Part shown: piece by piece, positions 15,546-24,125 of the stretch | How positions within the stretch are numbered: the stretch's first letter is position 1 | Layout of the letters: each line of letters opens with the position of its first letter | DNA from: an uncultured Clostridia bacterium | Lineage (GTDB): Bacteria > Bacillota > Clostridia > UBA1381 | Length of the DNA stretch: 64,000 bases | Assembly (NCBI GenBank): GCA_934486495.1 | Contig: CAKSPW010000003.1 | Coordinates: 1-64,000 of the forward strand | Reading direction: 5' to 3' | The notes under the pieces: model-generated | Told to the model about the DNA's origin: nothing | What the model saw: only the letters and a program-made list of their open reading frames with translations | Database searches by the model: none | Position numbers and translations under genes: made by a program

Positions 15546-17270
15546 ATGAAATGGAGGAAAACTCTAAATAACAGTTACAGTACAAAGCTGATTTTGTTTT
15601 TTACACTGCTGAATTTCTTTTGTATTTTGTTGTCAAGCACAAGTTTTTATTTTTTACTTCGTAATCAAGTGTATGACAACTATGCGGTATCTGTTGACGA
15701 TACGGCGGCGCAGGTTTGTTCTAAGATAGACAGAAAGATGGACGAGATTAAGCGAATTGCGGATATGTTTATCTTTGATCAGTCATTCCATGCGGCTGTG
15801 GGAAAAGAATACAAAGGACTTGAACGGCAGGATTTCCTTAACGACTATCTTTTGCCTAAGGGTAAGACAGCATTAATCCTCAGCGATATGCATCTTGTCT
15901 TAAATTTATATTTAAATAATACAAGCATACCCGAATACTATTACAGACGTTCAAGTGACGATATTGCAATTCATCAAAAGAATTTCGGAGTAATGCATAC
16001 CGACAGAATTTTAAACGAACCGTATTACAAGGAGCTGTATTCAAATCCGAATTTTGTAGAGTGGAAGCAAACGGATGATGATGCAGAATTTAAAACGGTT
16101 TCCCTTTTGGCAAAGCTCAGTAATTTTTCTTCAAATAAGGACAACGGAATGCTTCGTATTACAGTCAGTCTGGATGAGCTTTTCGGTGACACTGTGCCTG
16201 AGAATTTTCAACAAGAGGTTTACTACTCCGTTATTGACCCCGCCGGAAAAGAAGTTTATACAAACCGGGACAGCCGGGAAAACAATGAATTTCGTTTTAA
16301 TGCGGAACAGAAGCTTGCAAACGGAGGATACACAATCAAACTTTCAATGCCTCACAGTAACATCAGCAAGGGCTTGTTAGCCGTTTCACGCAACGTCGGC
16401 TTAATTGCTTTGTTCTGCTTTATACTTGCTTTCTTAATAGCGCTTGGCTTCAGAAAAATTCTTTACCATAATATCGACAGCATCGTCGACGGGATAAGAG
16501 AGTTTCAATGCGGCAACTACGAGGCGCGCATCAGCGATATGGGTTCGGATGAATTCGCCGCTATTGCCGACGCCTTTAACGCTATGGCGCAAAGCATGGA
16601 ACATCTTGTAAATGACGTGTACGAGGTAATGATTCAAAAACAGGATGCGGAGCTTCAAATGCTTCAAGCAAAAATCAACCCCCATTTTATGTATAACATA
16701 TTTAACATCATTTCCCAACTCGCAAGTGCGGGTAAGGATGAGGATATTATAAAAATTGCACGTAAGACCTCCGGTTTTTACCGCCGTGCACTGTCCAAGC
16801 GTACCGATGGCAACAGCCTTGAGGACGAAATCGCTATTTTGGACGATTATTTTGATATAATCGATATACAGCGCCCCGGTGCGGTACAAAAGCGATATGA
16901 GATAGAGCCGGGTACGGAGGTATGCCTGATGCCGAACTTCATTCTTCAGCCAATCGTGGAAAATGCGGTTAAGCATGCTATGGTGGACGGAAAAATCGAA
17001 ATTACGATTCGTGCCCGCCGTGAGGGAGCGGATATGCGAATTACCGTTTCAGATAACGGAATAGGTATGACGCCCGAACAGGCAGATGAGATTTTTCAAT
17101 TCCGACCGGGCAGCGGTTACGGATTGTATAACATCAGTGAGAGAATCAGACTCAGGTATTCTGATACAAGGTATGATATTACCTGCGAGAGCCGGTATGG
17201 ACACGGAACGGACATAATACTTGTTCTTCCCTTTAAGACGCAATCGGACGAGGAGGATGAAAATGTATAA
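15546..17270 (+). CDS. YesM-type membrane sensor histidine kinase
   Basis: A 574-residue kinase. A helix near residues 13-35 and another near 278-300 flank a ~240-residue extracellular sensor domain. After a HAMP linker comes the His_kinase box INPHFMYNIFNI with His380 as phosphoacceptor, then an ATPase domain with N-box PIVENAVKHAM and G-box VSDNGIGM and GYGLYNISERI. Such kinases, paired with AraC-type response regulators, sense extracellular sugars and control neighbouring ABC and glycosidase genes. The response regulator gene overlaps its end by eight bases. Confidence 0.93.
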   Translation: MKWRKTLNNSYSTKLILFFTLLNFFCILLSSTSFYFLLRNQVYDNYAVSVDDTAAQVCSKIDRKMDEIKRIADMFIFDQSFHAAVGKEYKGLERQDFLNDYLLPKGKTALILSDMHLVLNLYLNNTSIPEYYYRRSSDDIAIHQKNFGVMHTDRILNEPYYKELYSNPNFVEWKQTDDDAEFKTVSLLAKLSNFSSNKDNGMLRITVSLDELFGDTVPENFQQEVYYSVIDPAGKEVYTNRDSRENNEFRFNAEQKLANGGYTIKLSMPHSNISKGLLAVSRNVGLIALFCFILAFLIALGFRKILYHNIDSIVDGIREFQCGNYEARISDMGSDEFAAIADAFNAMAQSMEHLVNDVYEVMIQKQDAELQMLQAKINPHFMYNIFNIISQLASAGKDEDIIKIARKTSGFYRRALSKRTDGNSLEDEIAILDDYFDIIDIQRPGAVQKRYEIEPGTEVCLMPNFILQPIVENAVKHAMVDGKIEITIRARREGADMRITVSDNGIGMTPEQADEIFQFRPGSGYGLYNISERIRLRYSDTRYDITCESRYGHGTDIILVLPFKTQSDEEDENV

Positions 17271-18021
17271 TATGCTGATTTGCGATGATGAACCGTATGT
17301 TTTGGATTTGTTGAAAGAAAACATTGACTGGGAGCAGTACGGTGTTCGGGTAGGCGGTACTGCTATAAACGGTCAGCTTGGTTTGAATGCCTTTCAGATG
17401 GAACATTTTGATATTGTACTTGCAGATATAAAGATGCCACTGATGTCCGGTGTGGAGATGGCGAAACAGATGCGAAAAATCGACGACCGTGTGCAGATTA
17501 TTTTTCTGACAAGCCTCAGTGAGTTTGAATATGCGCAGAGTGCTGTAAATATCGGTGCCTGCGGTTATATCCTTAAGCCTTTCAGAAACAAGGAATTAAT
17601 ATCCGCCGTGCAAACAGCGGTTGCGCGGTTAAGCGGCGGCAGAGAACAGCTCGGAGCAGAAGATGAGTCTTCGGAGCAGGAAGAAAATGCAGATTTCATT
17701 GTAGAAAATGTCAACGAGTACATTGCGGAGAATATCGGAAAAAAGCTTTCGGTAAAATCAATTGCGGATCATTTCGGATATTCGCCGAATTACCTGGGGC
17801 ATTTGTATCATAAGCACGCAGGGTGCTATATCGGAGACCAGATAATTAAGATAAAAATGGAAAGAGCAGTTGAAATGCTTAAAATTTCTCAAAACCAAAT
17901 CGGATTCATTGCGGAGCGATTGGGATATGGGGATTATGCTTATTTTATCAAGCAGTTTAAGGAGTATTACGGAGAGACGCCGAAAGCGTTTCGTGACAAC
18001 AGTACTCGCAGGAAGAAATAG
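17263..18021 (+). CDS. YesN-type response regulator with AraC DNA-binding domain
   Basis: A 252-residue regulator: receiver domain (acidic CDDE at 7-10, phosphoacceptor Asp55 in LADIKMPLMSG, Lys in ILKPFRNK) joined by a short acidic linker to an AraC-type double helix-turn-helix (KKLSVKSIADHFGYSPNYLG and QIGFIAERLGYGDYAYFIKQ, ending GETPKAFR). I use the ATG at 17263, six bases after AGGAGG, inside the end of the kinase gene. It probably activates the surrounding glycan genes. Confidence 0.94.
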   Translation: MYNMLICDDEPYVLDLLKENIDWEQYGVRVGGTAINGQLGLNAFQMEHFDIVLADIKMPLMSGVEMAKQMRKIDDRVQIIFLTSLSEFEYAQSAVNIGACGYILKPFRNKELISAVQTAVARLSGGREQLGAEDESSEQEENADFIVENVNEYIAENIGKKLSVKSIADHFGYSPNYLGHLYHKHAGCYIGDQIIKIKMERAVEMLKISQNQIGFIAERLGYGDYAYFIKQFKEYYGETPKAFRDNSTRRKK

Positions 18022-18074
18022 CAATACGGAAAATTGTAAAGTTATAAAACATGATAAATAAAGGAATGTGTAAT

Positions 18075-20756
18075 ATGAAAAAAATATGTAGTATTATATG
18101 CGCGGTTTCGCTTATGCTGAGCGCGATTATTGTCCCTGTAAGCGCAGCGCAAAGCAAAGACGAGGTAAAGCAGCAGCAGAATGAGCTGTTGTATCAGCTT
18201 GGCATTGCAAACAGCGCCATGCAGGGCCGTGCATCTTTGACGAGAATACAGGCGGTTGATATGGCTTTGGCCGCAGCCGGAGCAAATCTCCAGTCGGCAA
18301 CGGGATTGTTTACGGATGTTGCACCGGGCAGTTCATATGCCGCAAGTGTGGAGACTGCATATCGAATGGGACTTGTCAATGGCTACCCTGACGGAACATT
18401 TCGTCCGGATGCAGGTGTTTCGTATGGCGAAATGGTAAAGATAATGCTTTCTGTTTGCGGCTATTCCGGCTATGCGCAGATGCGCGGTGGATATCCTGTG
18501 GGCTATTTGCAGACGGCACGTGAGGAGCGCCTTTTGAATAATGTAAGACTTGACAGCGCAGAACAGCTCTTAACGGTACAAGAGGGAATGACGCTTGTTT
18601 ACAACGCTTTGCATATAGACCTTATGGTACTCGATACCGTCGGCGCAAATGAAAGCGGCTACAAAATTCGCAAGGGATATAACCTTTTGGAGCGTGTGTT
18701 TAAAATTGAGGTCGTAAACGGCATTGTTACGGCTAATATGCTGACATCCTTGTATGACGCTTCGGGAACTGTTGCAAGCGGATTGGCGGTAGACGGAAGA
18801 ATTATGAGCGCAGACAGCAAGTGGGGGCGTTATCTCGGTTACAGAGCCGATGTGTATGTTGACGATAGCGAAACGGTTTGCTGCGTAATACCTACAAAGC
18901 ACAATCGCACAGTTTCTTACTTGGGTGATGACACGGTGAAGGCAGATAATGTCAGCGTTGAAGCATATGTCGGAAATCCCGAAAGTGTGCAGCGATTTAA
19001 GCTGGCAGACGGTGCAAGCTATTTTAAAAACGGCGTGTATGTGGCAAGCTTTGGAACTCAGATAGTAACGCCCGACGAATTATGTAAACCTAATGTGCGT
19101 TATGTTTTATTGGATAATAATGATGACGGTGTTTATGACTGTATATTTGCGGAGGTTTATGAGTATTTTCAGGTTAAGTCGGTTGATTTGGGAAAACGCT
19201 GGATTTACAATAAAATTGACGGCAAAACAATAGAGCTTGAAGATGGCGATACATTCGCTTACCTTGACGGCAGAGAGTTACCGCTTGACAAGCTCCAGTA
19301 CAATTCGGTTGTAGGTGTTAGACTGCCGGACGGCGTAACTCTCGATGACAAAAGAGATTATGCTTTGGAATTTGTTGTTGTGGACGGTGTTGTCAGCGGA
19401 AATGCCACAGTCAACGGCAGCGGAGTTGTATACATCAGCGGAATGGAATATGAAATCAACCCGGCATACGGCTTAAATGAAGATAATATCGGAGGAAAGA
19501 GCGGTTCGTTCTATCTTGACGCCTGCGGAAAGCTTTTGTTCCATGAGAGCTATGATGTGGGAGCGGAAAACCGATATGCGTACATATCAAAGTTGCTTGC
19601 AGACCCCGATGATGAGGACGTGTGCAGAGCTAAAATTCTCTTGCAGAATGAGGGATATTGCATAAAAGAAATATCCTCGGGTGCTGCTTTGGTTATGGAC
19701 GGCGAGGCGGTAACATCTGGCGGAAAAGCCGTAAAAGGTCCGAGAGATATGTATGCCGCCAAGGATATGATTACAGATAAAATTATAAAAGTACAAATAA
19801 ACGTTGAGGGTAAAATTTCCCGTATTGAGCTTGCGTCAATGATTCCGGCGGAAGAACGCGGCGAGGACAACGACTTTAATTATACACCGGCAAAGGAATA
19901 CAAGACCCGCGGCATAATACTCGATGATATTTACAGGCTTTCGAAATCGGCAACGGTATTTACTGTTCCCGAGGACGGAGTGGATGAGAAGATATTCCGA
20001 ATTTCCACCCTTGAAGAAATCAGCAAAGATGAGAACTTTACATGCGAGATTTATGAGATTGACAGAAGCTACACGGCACATCTTGCACTTGTTCGTCAGG
20101 CAGATGCATCGCAGGCAAAGGTTAGCAGTGAAGACTCGATATTTGTCGTAAAATCTGTCGGAACGGCTTTAAACAGCGAAGGATATGTTACCGTTTGCAT
20201 TACCGGTATACAGAGCGGCGCCGAAAAGAAGATAATTTTCCGTGACGCAGATGCAAAAGCTCGTGATTGGCTTAACAATCCTACCGGAGTCAGACCTGTT
20301 CGCCGTGATATTCGTGCCGATCAACTGAAATTCGGTGACATTATACAGTATACTATGACAGACGGTGAAGTTCAGGCTTTCCGTGCAATGTATCTGAATC
20401 CAGAGTATAACGAGCAGGGCGAATTAATTCGCGGTGACGGAGAATTTGCACATCAGGGCAGTGATGATTATGAAGAAATCTTCGAGTGGGCAGGCTTGCA
20501 GTGGCCGTTCGTTGTTAAGTCAATGCTGTTTGTCAACGGAAAAGTTACGCTTAAAGACAGCGAATTCTTTAGCATGGACATCAAGGGTTATAAAAAGAAT
20601 GTATTTGAATCCGGAGTCGGCAATGTGTATTACGTAGCCGGCGATAATAAGAATGTTAGAGCAATATCGTTTAATGACCCTGATTTTACGGCCGGAAAAC
20701 GTGTATTTGTAACATTTGTTTGGGGAAAAGAACGTGATGTAGTTGTTTATGAGTAA
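18075..20756 (+). CDS. secreted SLH-domain protein, large
   Basis: An 893-residue exported protein with signal peptide MKKICSIICAVSLMLSAIIVPVSA. Residues ~45-135 contain an SLH region (LFTDVAPGSSYAASVETAYR then GLVNGYPDGTFRPDAGVSYGEMVKI), the module that holds proteins to cell-wall polymers. The remaining ~750 residues are beta-rich with many Asp/Gly/Val segments and no catalytic motif that I recognise. It sits between the sensor pair and the discoidin-like genes and is probably a structural or glycan-holding surface protein of the same locus. The start at 18075 is chosen because the signal peptide begins there. Confidence 0.8.
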   Translation: MKKICSIICAVSLMLSAIIVPVSAAQSKDEVKQQQNELLYQLGIANSAMQGRASLTRIQAVDMALAAAGANLQSATGLFTDVAPGSSYAASVETAYRMGLVNGYPDGTFRPDAGVSYGEMVKIMLSVCGYSGYAQMRGGYPVGYLQTAREERLLNNVRLDSAEQLLTVQEGMTLVYNALHIDLMVLDTVGANESGYKIRKGYNLLERVFKIEVVNGIVTANMLTSLYDASGTVASGLAVDGRIMSADSKWGRYLGYRADVYVDDSETVCCVIPTKHNRTVSYLGDDTVKADNVSVEAYVGNPESVQRFKLADGASYFKNGVYVASFGTQIVTPDELCKPNVRYVLLDNNDDGVYDCIFAEVYEYFQVKSVDLGKRWIYNKIDGKTIELEDGDTFAYLDGRELPLDKLQYNSVVGVRLPDGVTLDDKRDYALEFVVVDGVVSGNATVNGSGVVYISGMEYEINPAYGLNEDNIGGKSGSFYLDACGKLLFHESYDVGAENRYAYISKLLADPDDEDVCRAKILLQNEGYCIKEISSGAALVMDGEAVTSGGKAVKGPRDMYAAKDMITDKIIKVQINVEGKISRIELASMIPAEERGEDNDFNYTPAKEYKTRGIILDDIYRLSKSATVFTVPEDGVDEKIFRISTLEEISKDENFTCEIYEIDRSYTAHLALVRQADASQAKVSSEDSIFVVKSVGTALNSEGYVTVCITGIQSGAEKKIIFRDADAKARDWLNNPTGVRPVRRDIRADQLKFGDIIQYTMTDGEVQAFRAMYLNPEYNEQGELIRGDGEFAHQGSDDYEEIFEWAGLQWPFVVKSMLFVNGKVTLKDSEFFSMDIKGYKKNVFESGVGNVYYVAGDNKNVRAISFNDPDFTAGKRVFVTFVWGKERDVVVYE

Positions 20757-20769
20757 GGAGGATTACAAG

Positions 20770-23025
20770 ATGAAAAGAATTAAAAAATTGTGTAGCGTTT
20801 GTGTTAAGGGATTTATGTTACTTAGCGCATTTAGCGGTTTTTCGGTACAGGCTGCGTCCGAGCCGGGGCTTATCGGCTCAAAGTTGGACTCAAGAAGCTA
20901 TACCGATATGCCGCTTGAATCCGGAAACAGTGAAATGAATAAGTTAAATGACGGCACAATGGACGGCGCAGTTGCCGTAAAGATGAAGAAAGATGTTGAC
21001 ATGTCTGACGGTAAGTATTTTGTGGACATTGTATGCAACGGATTTATTGCAAAATACCAGAGTCTTGACCTCGGATGTAACGTTGGACTTATTAAAGATC
21101 AAAGTATTAAAAAAATCGGAGTTGCAGGCTATAATGACGAAACCAATACATGGCCGAGCGCTCCGCAGCAGACCTATGATATAACGTGGCTCAAATCCGG
21201 CGACAGCTATACGGGCAAGGCGGTAGTCAATTTTGATACACCGATAACATCAAGCCGTTTGCGTGTGTATATATTGGATGCAAACAGAACATGGGATAAT
21301 TTCCGTATGGAGGAGCTTGCAGCTTACGGCGAACTGACAGGGAAAGGCATTGACAGCCTGACACGAAATGCTTCAGTGACGACAAACTTTACCTGCGAGG
21401 GCAATTTCCCGCTCAGCAATTTAACGGACAGATATTTTGCGTCGGAAATGCTGACGAATTTTAATGCCACACCCGAAAACCCCGGAATTATAACAATGGA
21501 TTTCGGCGATAAATACTACGATTTTGACCGTATGGATATGGTTGGTTTGTTTGCTAAAAACGCAGGCGTAACCGCTATGACGATTGAATACAAAAACGGC
21601 GGAGAATGGACAAAACTAAAAGATGTAACCTTTAACAGAAGCGGAAGAAACGGAAGTGACGGCTCGCAAATTGACAGAATTGACCTTGGCGTAGTCACAA
21701 ACGGTTTGCAGTTTAAGGTAACGGAGCATAAGAATAGCTGGGGACATTTCCGAATCAGTGAAATAGCACTTTACGGGCCAAGCTTGGTTGGTGACAAGTT
21801 AGACGCAAGAAGCTGTACCGATATGCCGCTTGAAGGCGATAACACCAACATGGATAAGCTGAATGACGGTACCATGGACGGCGCAGTTGTTGTATCATTG
21901 GATAAGAATATTGATATGTCTGACGGCAAATATTATCTGGACATCATATGCAACGGATATATCGCAAAATACCAAAGCCTTGACCTCGGATGTAACACAG
22001 GACTCATCAAACATCAGGATATTAAAAAAATCGGAATCGCAGGCTATGACGATGAAACTCATACATGGCCGAGCGGACCTCAGCAGGTTTACGATGTAGT
22101 CTGGCCCGAAAAAGACGGTAAATATACAGGCAAGGCTGTTATCAAATTTAAAACACCGATAACATCAAGCCGTTTGCGTGTGTATATATTGGACGCAAAC
22201 AGAACGTGGAATAATTTCCGTATGGAAGAGCTTGCAGCTTACGGAAAACTTGCAGGCAACAGCGTTGACAGCCTGGCGCAAAATGCCTCCGTGACGACAA
22301 ACTTTACCTGCGAGGGTAATTTCCCGCTCGGCAATTTGACGGACAGATATTTTGCGTCGGAAATGCTGACGGATTTCAAAGCAACAACCGAAAACCCCGG
22401 AATTATAACAATGGATTTCGGCGATAAGTATTACGATTTTGAAAACATGGATATGGTTGGAATGCACGCTAAAAATGCTGGCGTAACAGCTATGACGATT
22501 GAATATAAAAACGGCGGAGAATGGACTAAGCTAAAGGATTTGACCTTTAACAGAAGCGGAAGATACGGAAGTACGGATTTGCAGATTGACAGAATTGACC
22601 TCGGCGTAACGGGTAACGGCTTGAGATTTAACGTAACGGATTATAATAAAGGATACGGACATTTCAGAATCAGTGATATGTTAATCTACGGCAATGAATC
22701 ATACATTCCTGCGGTAAACAGTGCAAATATATCATATACCGTTAACGGAAATAAAGGTACAAATAATCAATTCGGCAGCGGCACAATCAATGTCAGCGCA
22801 GATATTACGCTTGAAGACGGCAGAAACGGTGCGGTTCTTTATGCGGCTTTATACAGCGGCGAAAAAATGATTGCTGTTGTACAGTCGGAAAAAACGGACG
22901 GCGGAGCTGTTAATTGCACATTTGACGTTGATAATGCAGACGGAAAAACAATTAAGCTTCTTGTTTTAGACAGTGTGCTCTCTCCGATTTGCAATGCGGT
23001 GGAATTACAGCCGCACAGCAATTAA
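20770..23025 (+). CDS. secreted protein with two near-identical discoidin-like repeats
   Basis: A 751-residue exported protein (signal peptide to the QAASEP site near residue 33), start set by AAGGAGG. It has two ~300-residue repeats, residues ~37-337 and ~341-643, which share long identical stretches (ITSSRLRVYILDANRTW; GIITMDFGDKYYDF). Each repeat looks like a pair of F5/8-type (discoidin) beta-sandwiches: NLTDRYFAS, a MDFGD strand and a VTEH..GHFRISEI end. A C-terminal ~100-residue beta domain (VLYAALYSGEKMI; IKLLVLDSV) is a type often attached to clostridial glycan enzymes. A glycan-binding role is inference. No anchor is visible. Confidence 0.75.
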   Translation: MKRIKKLCSVCVKGFMLLSAFSGFSVQAASEPGLIGSKLDSRSYTDMPLESGNSEMNKLNDGTMDGAVAVKMKKDVDMSDGKYFVDIVCNGFIAKYQSLDLGCNVGLIKDQSIKKIGVAGYNDETNTWPSAPQQTYDITWLKSGDSYTGKAVVNFDTPITSSRLRVYILDANRTWDNFRMEELAAYGELTGKGIDSLTRNASVTTNFTCEGNFPLSNLTDRYFASEMLTNFNATPENPGIITMDFGDKYYDFDRMDMVGLFAKNAGVTAMTIEYKNGGEWTKLKDVTFNRSGRNGSDGSQIDRIDLGVVTNGLQFKVTEHKNSWGHFRISEIALYGPSLVGDKLDARSCTDMPLEGDNTNMDKLNDGTMDGAVVVSLDKNIDMSDGKYYLDIICNGYIAKYQSLDLGCNTGLIKHQDIKKIGIAGYDDETHTWPSGPQQVYDVVWPEKDGKYTGKAVIKFKTPITSSRLRVYILDANRTWNNFRMEELAAYGKLAGNSVDSLAQNASVTTNFTCEGNFPLGNLTDRYFASEMLTDFKATTENPGIITMDFGDKYYDFENMDMVGMHAKNAGVTAMTIEYKNGGEWTKLKDLTFNRSGRYGSTDLQIDRIDLGVTGNGLRFNVTDYNKGYGHFRISDMLIYGNESYIPAVNSANISYTVNGNKGTNNQFGSGTINVSADITLEDGRNGAVLYAALYSGEKMIAVVQSEKTDGGAVNCTFDVDNADGKTIKLLVLDSVLSPICNAVELQPHSN

Positions 23026-24125
23026 TTAAATATCGACCGATAAGAAGGATTGATATTTGATTAATTCAATCCGACATCGGTGTGTTGTGATTTATGAGTA
23101 AGGAGAACTTCGCAATGAGAAGAATGAAAAGATTATGCAGCCTTTGTGTTGCTGGATTGATGATGTTTAACGGATTAGGCTGTTTTTCGGTACAGGCAGC
23201 ATCCGAAACGGAGCTTGCCGGCTCAAGGTTGGACGCAAGAAACTATACCGATATGCCGCTTGAATCCTCAAACAGCGATATGGATAAGCTAAATGACGGC
23301 AGCATGGACGGTGCGGTTGTTGTGTCATTGGATAAGAATACCGATATGTCGGACGGCAGTTATTATGTTGATATCGTATGTAACGGATATATTGCAAAAT
23401 ACCAAAGCCTTGACCTCGGATGTAACGTAGGACTTATCGAACATCAGGGTATTAAAAAAGTCGGAGTTGCAGGCTATGACGATGAAACTCACTCGTGGCC
23501 GAGCGGTCCGCAGCAGACATACGATATAACGTGGCTCAAATCCGGCGACAGCTATACGGGTAAGGCGGTAGTCAAGTTTGAAACACCGATAACTTCAAGC
23601 CGTTTGCGTGTGTATATATTGGACGCAAACAGAACATGGGATAATTTCCGCATGGAAGAGCTTGCAGGCTACGGCGAGCTGACAGGAAAGGCTATCGACA
23701 GCTTGGCGAAATATGCGACTGTAACGGCTAATTTTGATTGCGACGGCGCAAGACCGCTCAGCAATTTGTCTGACAGATACTTTGCGTCGGAAATGCTGAC
23801 GAATTTTAATGCTACACCCGATAATCCAGGAATTATCACAATGGATTTCGGCAACAATTATTATGATTTTGACAGCATGGATATGGTTGGCTTGTTTGCC
23901 AAAAATGCAGGCGTAACAGCTATGACGATTGAATATAAAAACGGCGACGAATGGACTAAGCTGAAAGATGTTACATTTGAGAGAAGCGGAAGATACGGAA
24001 GTACAAACTCGCAGATAGACAGAATCGACCTCGGTATAGTTGCCAACGGTTTACAGTTTAAGGTAACCGAACATAAGAACGAATGGGGACATTTCCGAAT
24101 CAGCGAGATAGTGCTTTACGGTAAA
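20878..24125 (+). repeat. three ~0.9-kb coding repeats (discoidin-like pair) across two genes
   Basis: Blocks at about 20878-21778, 21793-22698 and 23220-24120 are close to identical for long runs at DNA level; for example the run encoding TPITSSRLRVYILDANRTW recurs at 21240, 22155 and 23583. A fourth, strongly diverged block is at about 24199-25110. The high DNA identity points to recent amplification and makes the region prone to recombination. Confidence 0.8.

Noticed and set aside
16434..16976. 180-codon minus-strand frame
   Set aside because: Antisense to the conserved kinase domain of the YesM-type gene; a shadow of its codon pattern.
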